Positions 1 through 7,346 of a stretch of DNA of 64,000 nucleotides are shown here, piece by piece. Under the pieces are notes generated by a model that saw nothing but the letters and a program-made list of their open reading frames with translations, was not told the DNA's origin and did no database searches. A program made the position numbers and the translations under genes. The DNA is from Schauerella fraxinea. Lineage in GTDB: Bacteria; Pseudomonadota; Gammaproteobacteria; Burkholderiales; Burkholderiaceae_B. Position 1 is the stretch's first letter. Every line of letters starts with the position of its first letter. The stretch lies in assembly GCA_030849965.1 (NCBI GenBank), contig JAVDKL010000001.1:910454-974453 (forward strand), read 5' to 3'.

Positions 1-229
1 TACGCGCCAACCCGAAGCCGATCGACTCCTGGCCCATCACGTAATGCAGCGCATCGGGTGGATGCGATTCCAGATCGATCCGGCCTTCTATCCGTTCGAC
101 ATCGGTGCCGCGCAGGTTCAGACAACCGGCGGCCGTTTCCCCCATGGCTTGCGCAGCCATGCCGAGCATCAGCACCAAGGCGGTATGACGAACGCAGAGG
201 GAAAAGGCAGTGGACAAGGTGCGGGACAT
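1..229 (-). CDS. Exported protein of unknown function, N-terminal part only
   Basis: An open frame runs from an ATG at 229 to the left edge of the window (76 codons), so only the N terminus is visible. The first 30 or so residues look like a signal peptide: a short Arg-containing start, a hydrophobic core (ALVLMLGMAA) and a probable AQA cleavage site, so the product should be periplasmic, outer-membrane or secreted. The mature part begins with a Cys-containing stretch (AAGCLNLRG) and then acidic, His-containing sequence. I do not recognise a family. It is divergent from the amidohydrolase operon at 579. The start is uncertain because no strong ribosome site precedes it. Confidence 0.5.
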   Translation of the reverse strand, partial: MSRTLSTAFSLCVRHTALVLMLGMAAQAMGETAAGCLNLRGTDVERIEGRIDLESHPPDALHYVMGQESIGFGLAR

Positions 230-578
230 GACCGAAAGGCAAAACAGCTTCAAACGGTACCGAACCAAGCCGCTTGCAACAACCTTTCTACCCTGTCGGG
301 GTCGATTTAGCAGTCGATATGTCTGTTACTCGCAACGCCCTGTCACTTTTGTCCGCTTTATCTCTACCGTGCTTGCGCCATCGATCCAGGCGCTGCGCTT
401 CGCTGGCGCTAACGGGATCTCACCACCGCTCTCCCCGCGTGCCCAAGACTTCGGCGCTTCTCGCATAAGTACATGACTTTGAAGGTCATGCCTAAACAGT
501 CGTTTGTTTCGGCGCTTCCGGCTCGTAGTGTGTGACTTCCACGTTGTGTCACGTCCACGTAGTGTCACGGAGCCTTGC
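230..578. promoter_or_regulatory. Divergent intergenic region with inverted and direct repeats
   Basis: No gene is supported in these 349 bases between two divergent genes. Two structures stand out. There is a 6-bp inverted repeat, CATGAC at 472-477 and GTCATG at 485-490, with a 7-base spacer. There is also a 16-bp tandem direct repeat, TCCACGTTGTGTCACG at 538-553 followed immediately by TCCACGTAGTGTCACG at 554-569. The second copy ends next to the ribosome site (ACGGAG) of the amidohydrolase. Either could be an operator of the downstream operon. This is inference from position only. Confidence 0.4.
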
Positions 579-2126
579 ATGAACGACCGACTCGAGCGCT
601 TGCGCGCCTCCCCTTCAGCTGCCGTCAAAGCACGGCTCACTCACCCCGTCATCGACACCGATGTGCACGTCAACGATTACGCCCCGGTGCTCGAAGAATA
701 TGTGCAGCAGTACGGCGGCGGCAAACTGGTGGATGCACTGCGGCGCGCGCTGGGCTCGCGATTCACCACGCGCAGCGAGGGCCGCGACTGGTACCAGCAA
801 AGCCCGGCCGAGCGCCAGACGCAGCGCACGCTGCGTGCGCCCTGGTGGGCGCGCGTCACCGGCAACACACTCGACTTGGCCACCTATACCCTGCCCGCGC
901 TCCTGGCCGAACGACTCGAGGAACAAGGGGCGGATTACTCGGTGCTGTTTCCGAACGATGTGCTTGCGCCATTGGCCGCCAGCGCCGATACCCGCCAACA
1001 ACTGCATCGCGCCATCAATCACTTTCATGCTGACCAATATCGCCCTTATGCCGACCGGCTGACGCCCGTCGCGGGCATACCGATGCACACGCCACAGCAA
1101 GCGATCGAAGAGCTGGAATTCGCTGTCAATGTGCTGGGGTTGAAAGTCATCAACATCCCCGGCGGCATCAAGCGCCCGATTCGCGCCATTGCGGAAAAGT
1201 ATCCGTCCGCCGACCATCCCGACGTGGCGCGCCATGCGTCCTACGTAGACTTCTTCGGCATCGACAGCGAGTACGATTACGACCCTTTCTGGGCCAAGGT
1301 CGTGGAACTGGGCGTGCCCGTCACCACCCACTACGGCAGCCAAGGCTGGACGGGCCGGCAGTCCATCAGCAATTACATGTTCAATCACATCGGCCACTTT
1401 GCCGATGGCTCCCAGGCGTTTGCCAAGGCGCTCTTCTTCGGCGGGGTAACGCGCCGATTTCCCCAGTTGCGCGTGGCCTTGCTGGAAGGGGGTGCCGACT
1501 GGGGGGCGCATGTGTATACCCACCTCGTGGATCGTTGGGAGAAGCGTAATCGCGTGGCGGTACAGCACTACAACCCGGCACACGCCGATATCGACTTGCT
1601 CGCCGATCTTTTCGGCCGCTACGCGCCGGAATTTGCCGCGCACGAGGGATTCGACCGATCGCGGCTGTTGCAGGACAGCCTGGGAATTTCCGCCTTCCCC
1701 CACAGCCGTCAACCGGAAGGCGATGAGCTCGACGATTTTGCCGCAGCGGGCATCGAGTCGGTGGAAGACATCCGCAGCCGTTGGGTCGACAGTTTCTATT
1801 TCGGTTCGGAGGCCGACGACCGCACCGTGTCGAGCGCATTCAATGCGCGCGCGCTGCCGCTGAACGCCAGGATCAATGCCATCTGGTCCTCGGATATCGG
1901 TCACTGGGACGTGCGCGACCTGACCGAACCGTTGGCCGAAAGTTGGGGTTTGGTGGAGCAAGGCGTGATCTCCACGGCCGACTTCCGCGCCTTCGTCTTC
2001 GACAACCCGTATCGCTTCTACACCCAGGCCAATCCGGCGTTCTTTGCCGGCACGGAAGTCGAACGCAAGCTCAATGTGGAGCGGGCATCGACGATCGCCC
2101 CCACCCCGCACGCCCGCGCGGCCTGA
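579..2126 (+). CDS. Metal-dependent amidohydrolase (amidohydrolase 2 family)
   Basis: The 515-residue product looks like a TIM-barrel amidohydrolase of the PF04909 type, which hydrolyses C-N or decarboxylates C-C bonds using one metal ion. The N-terminal DTDVHVNDY segment supplies the usual D-x-H-type metal ligands, a central HYGS segment lies where the barrel His is expected, and SSDIGHWD near residue 450 fits the conserved late Asp. The ATG at 579 was chosen because an ACGGAG ribosome site precedes it; upstream codons in frame are non-conserved. It lies 38 bases before a sulfonate-type transporter and is probably the first gene of that operon, so it may act on the imported compound or a product of the monooxygenase. 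The substrate cannot be told from sequence. Confidence 0.8.
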   Translation: MNDRLERLRASPSAAVKARLTHPVIDTDVHVNDYAPVLEEYVQQYGGGKLVDALRRALGSRFTTRSEGRDWYQQSPAERQTQRTLRAPWWARVTGNTLDLATYTLPALLAERLEEQGADYSVLFPNDVLAPLAASADTRQQLHRAINHFHADQYRPYADRLTPVAGIPMHTPQQAIEELEFAVNVLGLKVINIPGGIKRPIRAIAEKYPSADHPDVARHASYVDFFGIDSEYDYDPFWAKVVELGVPVTTHYGSQGWTGRQSISNYMFNHIGHFADGSQAFAKALFFGGVTRRFPQLRVALLEGGADWGAHVYTHLVDRWEKRNRVAVQHYNPAHADIDLLADLFGRYAPEFAAHEGFDRSRLLQDSLGISAFPHSRQPEGDELDDFAAAGIESVEDIRSRWVDSFYFGSEADDRTVSSAFNARALPLNARINAIWSSDIGHWDVRDLTEPLAESWGLVEQGVISTADFRAFVFDNPYRFYTQANPAFFAGTEVERKLNVERASTIAPTPHARAA

Positions 2127-2164
2127 TACCGCACGCTTTCCATCACGTTTGCAGGAGCTCTGCC

Positions 2165-3439
2165 ATGATTCATCCCACCCCTCAGCCGCCAATCGCGGCA
2201 TCGCGCGCCCCCTCACGCCTGCTTGCCCAGGTGCGTAGCTTATGCGTGGCCGTGTGGTGCGTGGCGGGCTTTTTATGGAGTGCGACGACGCACGCAGCAC
2301 CGGACGTGGTGCGCATCGGCGTGGCCACCGCCGGTGGCGGCAATCCCATCACCTGGGGCGGCTCGCCGGGCAGCGTCGCCCGCGCCAATCGCTGGCTCGA
2401 AGAAGCATTCGACAAGCAAGGCGTGCGCGTCGAATGGTTTTTCTTCAAAGGTGCCGGCCCCGCTGTCAACGAGGCCTTGTCGAACGACCAGATAGACTTC
2501 GCCTACCAAGGCGACCTGCCCTCGGTCATCGGGCGCGCGAATGGTTTGAAGACGAAGATTCTGCTTGGCAGCGGGACCCGAAATAATCTTTACCTCGTCA
2601 CGCCGCCCCAGTCGGACATCACCGGCATCGAAGATCTCAAACATCGCAAAGTGTCGATTTTTCGCGGCACCAACGGACATCTCGTCGCCAATAAATTGCT
2701 TGCCAGTCACGGGCTCACCGAACGCGACGTGAAAGGCGTCAATCTCGATACCGGCAGCGCGCAGGCTGCGTTGGTGTCCAACGGCGTGGATGCCGCGTTC
2801 GGCGGCTACGAGTACTTCAAGCTGCGCGACCAAGGCTTGGTGAAGATCGTGTATTCAAGCCAGGGCAAAGATCCCACGTTCACACGCCAGGCGTCGCTCC
2901 TGGTGAGAAACAGCTTCGAGGAAGCTCATCCCGATGCCGTGCAAACCGTGGTCGATGTATTCGTGCGCGCCGCGCAATGGGCATCGGACGAACAACACCG
3001 CGCCGCACTCTTCGAATTGTGGTCCCGCAGCGGCACGCCGCAAGCGTCGTTCGAGGCTGAGTTCAAAGATCAATCGCTGGCGGCGCGCAACTCGCCATTG
3101 CTCGACGGCTTTCTGGTGGCGCGTTATCAGGACGTGGCCGACCAGGCGCGCGAGCTGAAGTTGATCCGTCGCGATGTCACCACAGAAGGCTGGTTCGAGC
3201 CGCGCTATCTGCAGGCCGCCCTCAAACGCCAGGGTCTGGAACGAAACTGGCAAGCTTTCGATGCCAAGGGCCTCGTGGATGCCGGCGCACACGCCAATGC
3301 ACCGGCGGCGAGCACATCGCCCGCGCCACACGCCCAATCTTCTCCGGTCGACGCCAGCGTTGCAGCCACGACAACGACCACGACGCTACCGCTTGCCTCG
3401 CATGCCATCGCCGTTGCACCGCAAGGCGCGTTGCGATGA
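2165..3439 (+). CDS. Sulfonate-type ABC transporter substrate-binding protein
   Basis: A 424-residue periplasmic binding protein of the SsuA/NMT1 type. Residues 1-45 form a long signal peptide (hydrophobic VAVWCVAGFLWSA, then THAAP). The stretch around residue 95 (GAGPAVNEALSNDQIDFAYQ) is characteristic of aliphatic sulfonate binding proteins. The last 45 residues are a low-complexity Ala/Thr/Pro tail not needed for the fold. ATG 2165 follows a GGAGCT ribosome site. The stop overlaps the start of the first permease (ATGA), implying translational coupling. It probably delivers an organosulfur compound to the permeases; nitrate, taurine or another small anion is possible. Confidence 0.85.
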   Translation: MIHPTPQPPIAASRAPSRLLAQVRSLCVAVWCVAGFLWSATTHAAPDVVRIGVATAGGGNPITWGGSPGSVARANRWLEEAFDKQGVRVEWFFFKGAGPAVNEALSNDQIDFAYQGDLPSVIGRANGLKTKILLGSGTRNNLYLVTPPQSDITGIEDLKHRKVSIFRGTNGHLVANKLLASHGLTERDVKGVNLDTGSAQAALVSNGVDAAFGGYEYFKLRDQGLVKIVYSSQGKDPTFTRQASLLVRNSFEEAHPDAVQTVVDVFVRAAQWASDEQHRAALFELWSRSGTPQASFEAEFKDQSLAARNSPLLDGFLVARYQDVADQARELKLIRRDVTTEGWFEPRYLQAALKRQGLERNWQAFDAKGLVDAGAHANAPAASTSPAPHAQSSPVDASVAATTTTTTLPLASHAIAVAPQGALR

Positions 3440-4284
3440 ATACGGCCGCCATTGCCCGTGCGCACGCGTCATTGATGCAAGGCCGCAGCATCGCCCGTGT
3501 GCGCGGCTTCGCAGGCACAGCCGGTCATGCACTCTTGCCGATCCTGTTGCCGATGGCATTGCTGGCGATCTGGCAAACAGGTGCGGCACAAGGTTGGATT
3601 TCACCGCAAGTGCTGCCCTCGCCCACTGACGTCTGGCTCACGCTGCACGACCTGGCAGTGAGTGGCGATCTGTGGCTAAACGTCGCGGCCAGTCTGTCGC
3701 GGGTGCTGGTGGGGTTCGCCATCGGCGCGCTATTGGGCATCATGCTCGGCGCAGCCATGGGCGCGTCGCGCACGATCGAGGCCTACGTGCTGCCTACGTT
3801 CAATGCGTTGGTGCAAATCCCCGTGCTGGCATGGCTGCCGTTCGTGCTTCTCCTGGTAGGCATCGGCGAGCCCCTCAAGTACATCCTCATCGCTAAAGCC
3901 GCCCTGGTACCGGTCACGTTGAACACGGTGCAAGCGTTTCGCCAGGTACCCACCTCTTATCTGGATGTGGCGCGCGTCTACGGCTTCACGCCACGCCAAC
4001 GCATCCTCGAAGTCGTCCTGCCCCTGGCCACACCCACGTTGTTTACGGGCCTGCGATTGGGGTTCACCAAAGCCTGGTTGTCATTGGTGGTGGTCGAGCT
4101 GGTCGCGTCCAGTGAGGGCCTGGGGTATCTCATCGTATATGGCCGCCAGCTCTTTCAGCTCGATCTCGTGATGGCGGCCGTCATCGTGGTGGGCGCCATC
4201 GGCTATGCGATCGATCGCGTGCTCGACTTCTGCGAGCGGCGTGCCAAACGCCACGGTACCGCGGTGGTCGGAGCCAGCACATGA
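3436..4284 (+). CDS. ABC transporter permease 1 (SsuC-like)
   Basis: A 282-residue inner-membrane permease of the BPD_transp_1 type with about six membrane segments. A cytoplasmic EAA-loop-like stretch (EVVLPLATPTLFTGLRLG) near residue 195 contacts the ATPase. It starts inside the stop of the binding protein (ATGA overlap at 3436-3439) and its own stop overlaps the start of a second permease (4281-4284). SsuABC-type systems usually have one permease gene acting as a homodimer, so two different permeases in tandem suggest a heterodimeric channel. Confidence 0.88.
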   Translation: MNTAAIARAHASLMQGRSIARVRGFAGTAGHALLPILLPMALLAIWQTGAAQGWISPQVLPSPTDVWLTLHDLAVSGDLWLNVAASLSRVLVGFAIGALLGIMLGAAMGASRTIEAYVLPTFNALVQIPVLAWLPFVLLLVGIGEPLKYILIAKAALVPVTLNTVQAFRQVPTSYLDVARVYGFTPRQRILEVVLPLATPTLFTGLRLGFTKAWLSLVVVELVASSEGLGYLIVYGRQLFQLDLVMAAVIVVGAIGYAIDRVLDFCERRAKRHGTAVVGAST

Positions 4285-5057
4285 GCGGCCCCACACGCCA
4301 AACGCGCGGCCGGTGGCGCGGCGCAGTGCTGCCTTTGGCGGCGCTGGCGTTGTGGTGGATCGCGGCCGACCGCCAATGGGTGAACTCCGCGCTGCTTGTG
4401 TCGCCCGCGAAAGTGCTGGACACCGCCTGGGAGCAGATCTTCTCCGACAAACTATGGCGTGCCCTCGCGGCCAGCCTCGCCCGCGAATTGAGCGGCTTCG
4501 CGATCGGCACGGTGGGCGGATTGGTGCTGGGCACGTTGCTCGGGTCGTGGCCGCGTTTCAACCGCATCGTGGGTCCGAGTTTCAACACCTTCAAGCAGAT
4601 TTCATTGTTTGCCTGGATTCCACTGATCTCGGTCTGGTTCGGGCTCGGCGACGTGGCGAAGGTGGTGTTCCTCTCGCTGGCCGCTTTGGTGCCGGTGGTC
4701 GTCAACACCTGCGACGGCATCGCGCGCACGCCCCCACACCTGCTGGAGGTCGCGCGCGTCTACGGCTTCACGCGCTGGCAAACCTTTGCGGAAGTGGTGT
4801 TGCCCGCGGCCGTGCCGGCCATTTTCACCGGCATCTATCTGGCGCTGATCTATTCGTGGCTCGCCACGATCGGCGCCGAGTATCTGCTCGTCTCCGGCCT
4901 GGGGATCGGCAATCTGTTGATCGAAGGCAGCGAGCATTTCCGGATGGATCTCGTGCTCTTCGGCATGGTGGTGATCGGCACTGTCGGTTGGGCCATGAAT
5001 GCGTCGGCGCGTCTCGTCGAAGCCCGCATCGCCCGTTGGAGCGGGCGTCTTGCTTGA
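4281..5057 (+). CDS. ABC transporter permease 2 (SsuC-like)
   Basis: A 258-residue membrane protein of the same family as the preceding gene, with an EAA-type loop (EVVLPAAVPAIFTGIYLA) near residue 172. The two permeases align over their whole length (both read EVARVYGF or DVARVYGF just before the loop), so they look like an old duplication that has diverged. It is translationally coupled to permease 1 by an ATGA overlap and separated by 13 bases from the ATPase gene. Its predicted role is to pair with permease 1 in one transporter. Confidence 0.88.
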   Translation: MSGPTRQTRGRWRGAVLPLAALALWWIAADRQWVNSALLVSPAKVLDTAWEQIFSDKLWRALAASLARELSGFAIGTVGGLVLGTLLGSWPRFNRIVGPSFNTFKQISLFAWIPLISVWFGLGDVAKVVFLSLAALVPVVVNTCDGIARTPPHLLEVARVYGFTRWQTFAEVVLPAAVPAIFTGIYLALIYSWLATIGAEYLLVSGLGIGNLLIEGSEHFRMDLVLFGMVVIGTVGWAMNASARLVEARIARWSGRLA

Positions 5058-5070
5058 TCAAGGAATTGAC

Positions 5071-5883
5071 ATGACTCATACCTCCCACAACAGCACATTG
5101 CGTTTGCGCCACGTGGGCAAGCGTTATCCCAACACGCAGGCGGCAGGCGGCGCGTTGCAGGTGCTGCAAGACATCAACCTGGATGCGGCGCCAGGCCGCT
5201 TCATCAGCATCGTGGGGGCGAGCGGCTGCGGCAAGTCGACACTGCTGCGCCTGATCCTGGGGCTCGACCCGGAATACGAGGGCGATATCACCCTCGACGA
5301 CAAGCGCATCACCCAAACCGGCAGCGAACGCGGCATCGTGTTTCAGGATCACAGGTTGTTTCCCTGGCTCACCGTGGCGCAGAACATCGGCATCGGCTTG
5401 CGCAATGCCGATGCGACGCCCCGCGAACGCGCCCAGCGCGTCGCCGAGCATGTCGCGCTCGTCGGACTTGAAGGTTTCGAGGCCGCTTACCCCCATCAGA
5501 TTTCAGGCGGCATGGCCCAACGCGTCGCCATTGCGCGCGGGCTGGTGAATCGGCCGCGCGTGCTGTTGCTGGACGAGCCGTTCGGCGCACTGGACGCGCT
5601 CACCCGCGCGCGTTTGCAGATCGAACTGCAAACCATCTGGCAGCAGGAGGGGCTCACCATGATTCTGGTCACGCACGACGTCGAAGAGGCCGTCTATCTG
5701 GGTGACGAGGTGATCGTGATGGCACCCAATCCCGGTCGCATCCGGCGCACCGTGGCGGTCGATCTGCCCCACCCGCGCGACCGCAGCGACCCCGCCTTCC
5801 TTCGCGTGCGCGACGACGTGCTCAGCGACTTCATTGCCCTTCCCCGGCATTCCGCCCACCCTACCCCTCAGGAGGCCGCATGA
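5071..5883 (+). CDS. ABC transporter ATP-binding protein (SsuB-like)
   Basis: A 270-residue nucleotide-binding subunit. Walker A is GASGCGKST, the Q-loop is VFQDHRLFPW (typical of nitrate/sulfonate/taurine ATPases), the signature is ISGGMAQRVAIARG, Walker B is VLLLDEPFGALD, and the switch His is in VTHDVEEA. The ATG at 5071 follows an AAGGAA ribosome site. Its last codons overlap the monooxygenase start (ATGA at 5880). It energises the two upstream permeases. Confidence 0.92.
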   Translation: MTHTSHNSTLRLRHVGKRYPNTQAAGGALQVLQDINLDAAPGRFISIVGASGCGKSTLLRLILGLDPEYEGDITLDDKRITQTGSERGIVFQDHRLFPWLTVAQNIGIGLRNADATPRERAQRVAEHVALVGLEGFEAAYPHQISGGMAQRVAIARGLVNRPRVLLLDEPFGALDALTRARLQIELQTIWQQEGLTMILVTHDVEEAVYLGDEVIVMAPNPGRIRRTVAVDLPHPRDRSDPAFLRVRDDVLSDFIALPRHSAHPTPQEAA

Positions 5884-7346
5884 ACGGCACCGCACGTCAG
5901 ATCAAGCTCGGCGCGTTTCTCATGCAAACGGGCCATCACATCGCCGCGTGGCGCCACCCCGAGGCGCAAGCCGATGCCGGGCAAAACTTTCAGCACTACG
6001 TCGAACTCGCACGCCTTGCCGAAGCCGCCAAATTCGACGCCATCTTTCTCGCGGACTCCGTCGGTATTCGCAATGCCCACCAAACCTCGCTCTACCGCAC
6101 CGCGCGCGCGGCGCATTTCGAACCGCTCACGCTGCTCTCCGCGCTGGCCGCCGTCACAAGCAAGATCGGGCTGATCGCTACTGCCTCCACCACCTATAAC
6201 GAGCCGTATCACATCGCCCGCAAATTTGCCTCACTCGATCTCATCAGCGGCGGACGCTCGGGTTGGAACCTCGTGACGTCCAGCGGCGAAGGCGAAGCGC
6301 AGAATTTCAATTTATCCAGTCACGTGGCCCATGCCGATCGCTATGCCCGAGCGGAGGAGTTTCACGATGTGGTCACCGGCCTCTGGGATAGCTGGCAAGA
6401 CGACGCACTAATTGCCGACAAGGCCGAAGGCATTCACTTCGATCCGAGCAAACTCAGCCCATTGCATCACGCCGGCGACCATTTCACGGTACGCGGCCCG
6501 CTCAACGTCGCCCGCTCGCCGCAAGGTCGGCCCGTGGTGGTGCAGGCCGGCGCCTCGGAGGCCGGCCAGGCGCTGGCGGCGCGCACGGCTGAGGTCATCT
6601 TCGTCGCGCATCAAACCTTCGAAGAGGCGCAAACGTTCTATCGCGCCATCAAAACGCAAGTCGCACAGCAAGGCCGCGCGCCCGATGACGTCAAAATCAT
6701 GCCGGGCATCTTTCCGGTCGTCGGCCGTACGCAAGCCGAGGCCGAAGAAAAATTCGAGACCTTGCAGTCGCTTATTCATCCCGATGTGGGCTTGGCGCTT
6801 CTAGGCAATATGATCGGCGGCGTCGACCTGTCGTCCTACCCAGTGGACGGGCCGATTCCCGATCTACCTGAAACCAACGGCGGCAAGAGCCGACAGCGGC
6901 TGCTGCTGGATCTGGCGCGGCGCGATGGTCTCACCATCCGCCAGTTGTATTTGCGTATTGCCGGCGCACGCGGCCACCAGCAAGTGGTGGGCACGGCAGA
7001 AAGCATCGCGGATCAACTGCAGCACTGGTTCGAAAACGAGGCGGCCGACGGCTTCAACATCATGTCGCCGTGGCTGCCGGGCGGGTTGACCGATTTCATC
7101 GAACACGTGCTGCCCGAATTGCGCCGCCGCGGCCTGGTCCGCACCGACTATACGGGCACTACCCTGCGCGACCACCTGGGGTTGGCCCGCCCGCTGAACC
7201 GTCGGACGCCGTCGGCGACTCAGACGCAGCCGGTGCCTCAGGTTGGACTGCCCCCTCAGGCGGGATCGCATCGCGCACCCACGTCTCACGCGGATTCGCC
7301 AACGGAATCCCCAGCTCGCGAAAGCGCAGCCATACCCGTCGGTTGA
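5880..7346 (+). CDS. LLM-class flavin-dependent monooxygenase (NtaA/SnaA/DszA type)
   Basis: A 488-residue luciferase-like monooxygenase of the two-component type that uses reduced FMN from a separate reductase. Supporting segments are the N-terminal KLGAFLMQTGHH, the FMN-region SGGRSGWNLVTS, RPVVVQAGASEAG, and the late GFNIMSPWLPGG. Relatives oxidise nitrilotriacetate, dimethyl sulfide, dibenzothiophene sulfone or sulfonates. Coupled to the transporter ATPase, it probably cleaves the imported organosulfur (or amine) compound. The family normally ends near DHLGLARP (about residue 437). Here about 50 further low-complexity residues are read from the 3' end of the convergent channel gene, which the frame overlaps by 188 bases. 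Confidence 0.88.
   Translation: MNGTARQIKLGAFLMQTGHHIAAWRHPEAQADAGQNFQHYVELARLAEAAKFDAIFLADSVGIRNAHQTSLYRTARAAHFEPLTLLSALAAVTSKIGLIATASTTYNEPYHIARKFASLDLISGGRSGWNLVTSSGEGEAQNFNLSSHVAHADRYARAEEFHDVVTGLWDSWQDDALIADKAEGIHFDPSKLSPLHHAGDHFTVRGPLNVARSPQGRPVVVQAGASEAGQALAARTAEVIFVAHQTFEEAQTFYRAIKTQVAQQGRAPDDVKIMPGIFPVVGRTQAEAEEKFETLQSLIHPDVGLALLGNMIGGVDLSSYPVDGPIPDLPETNGGKSRQRLLLDLARRDGLTIRQLYLRIAGARGHQQVVGTAESIADQLQHWFENEAADGFNIMSPWLPGGLTDFIEHVLPELRRRGLVRTDYTGTTLRDHLGLARPLNRRTPSATQTQPVPQVGLPPQAGSHRAPTSHADSPTESPARESAAIPVG

Noticed and set aside
615..2300. Long minus-strand open frame of 561 codons opposite the amidohydrolase
   Set aside because: It mirrors a GC-rich gene with clear family motifs; its own translation has no recognisable domain and no ribosome site.
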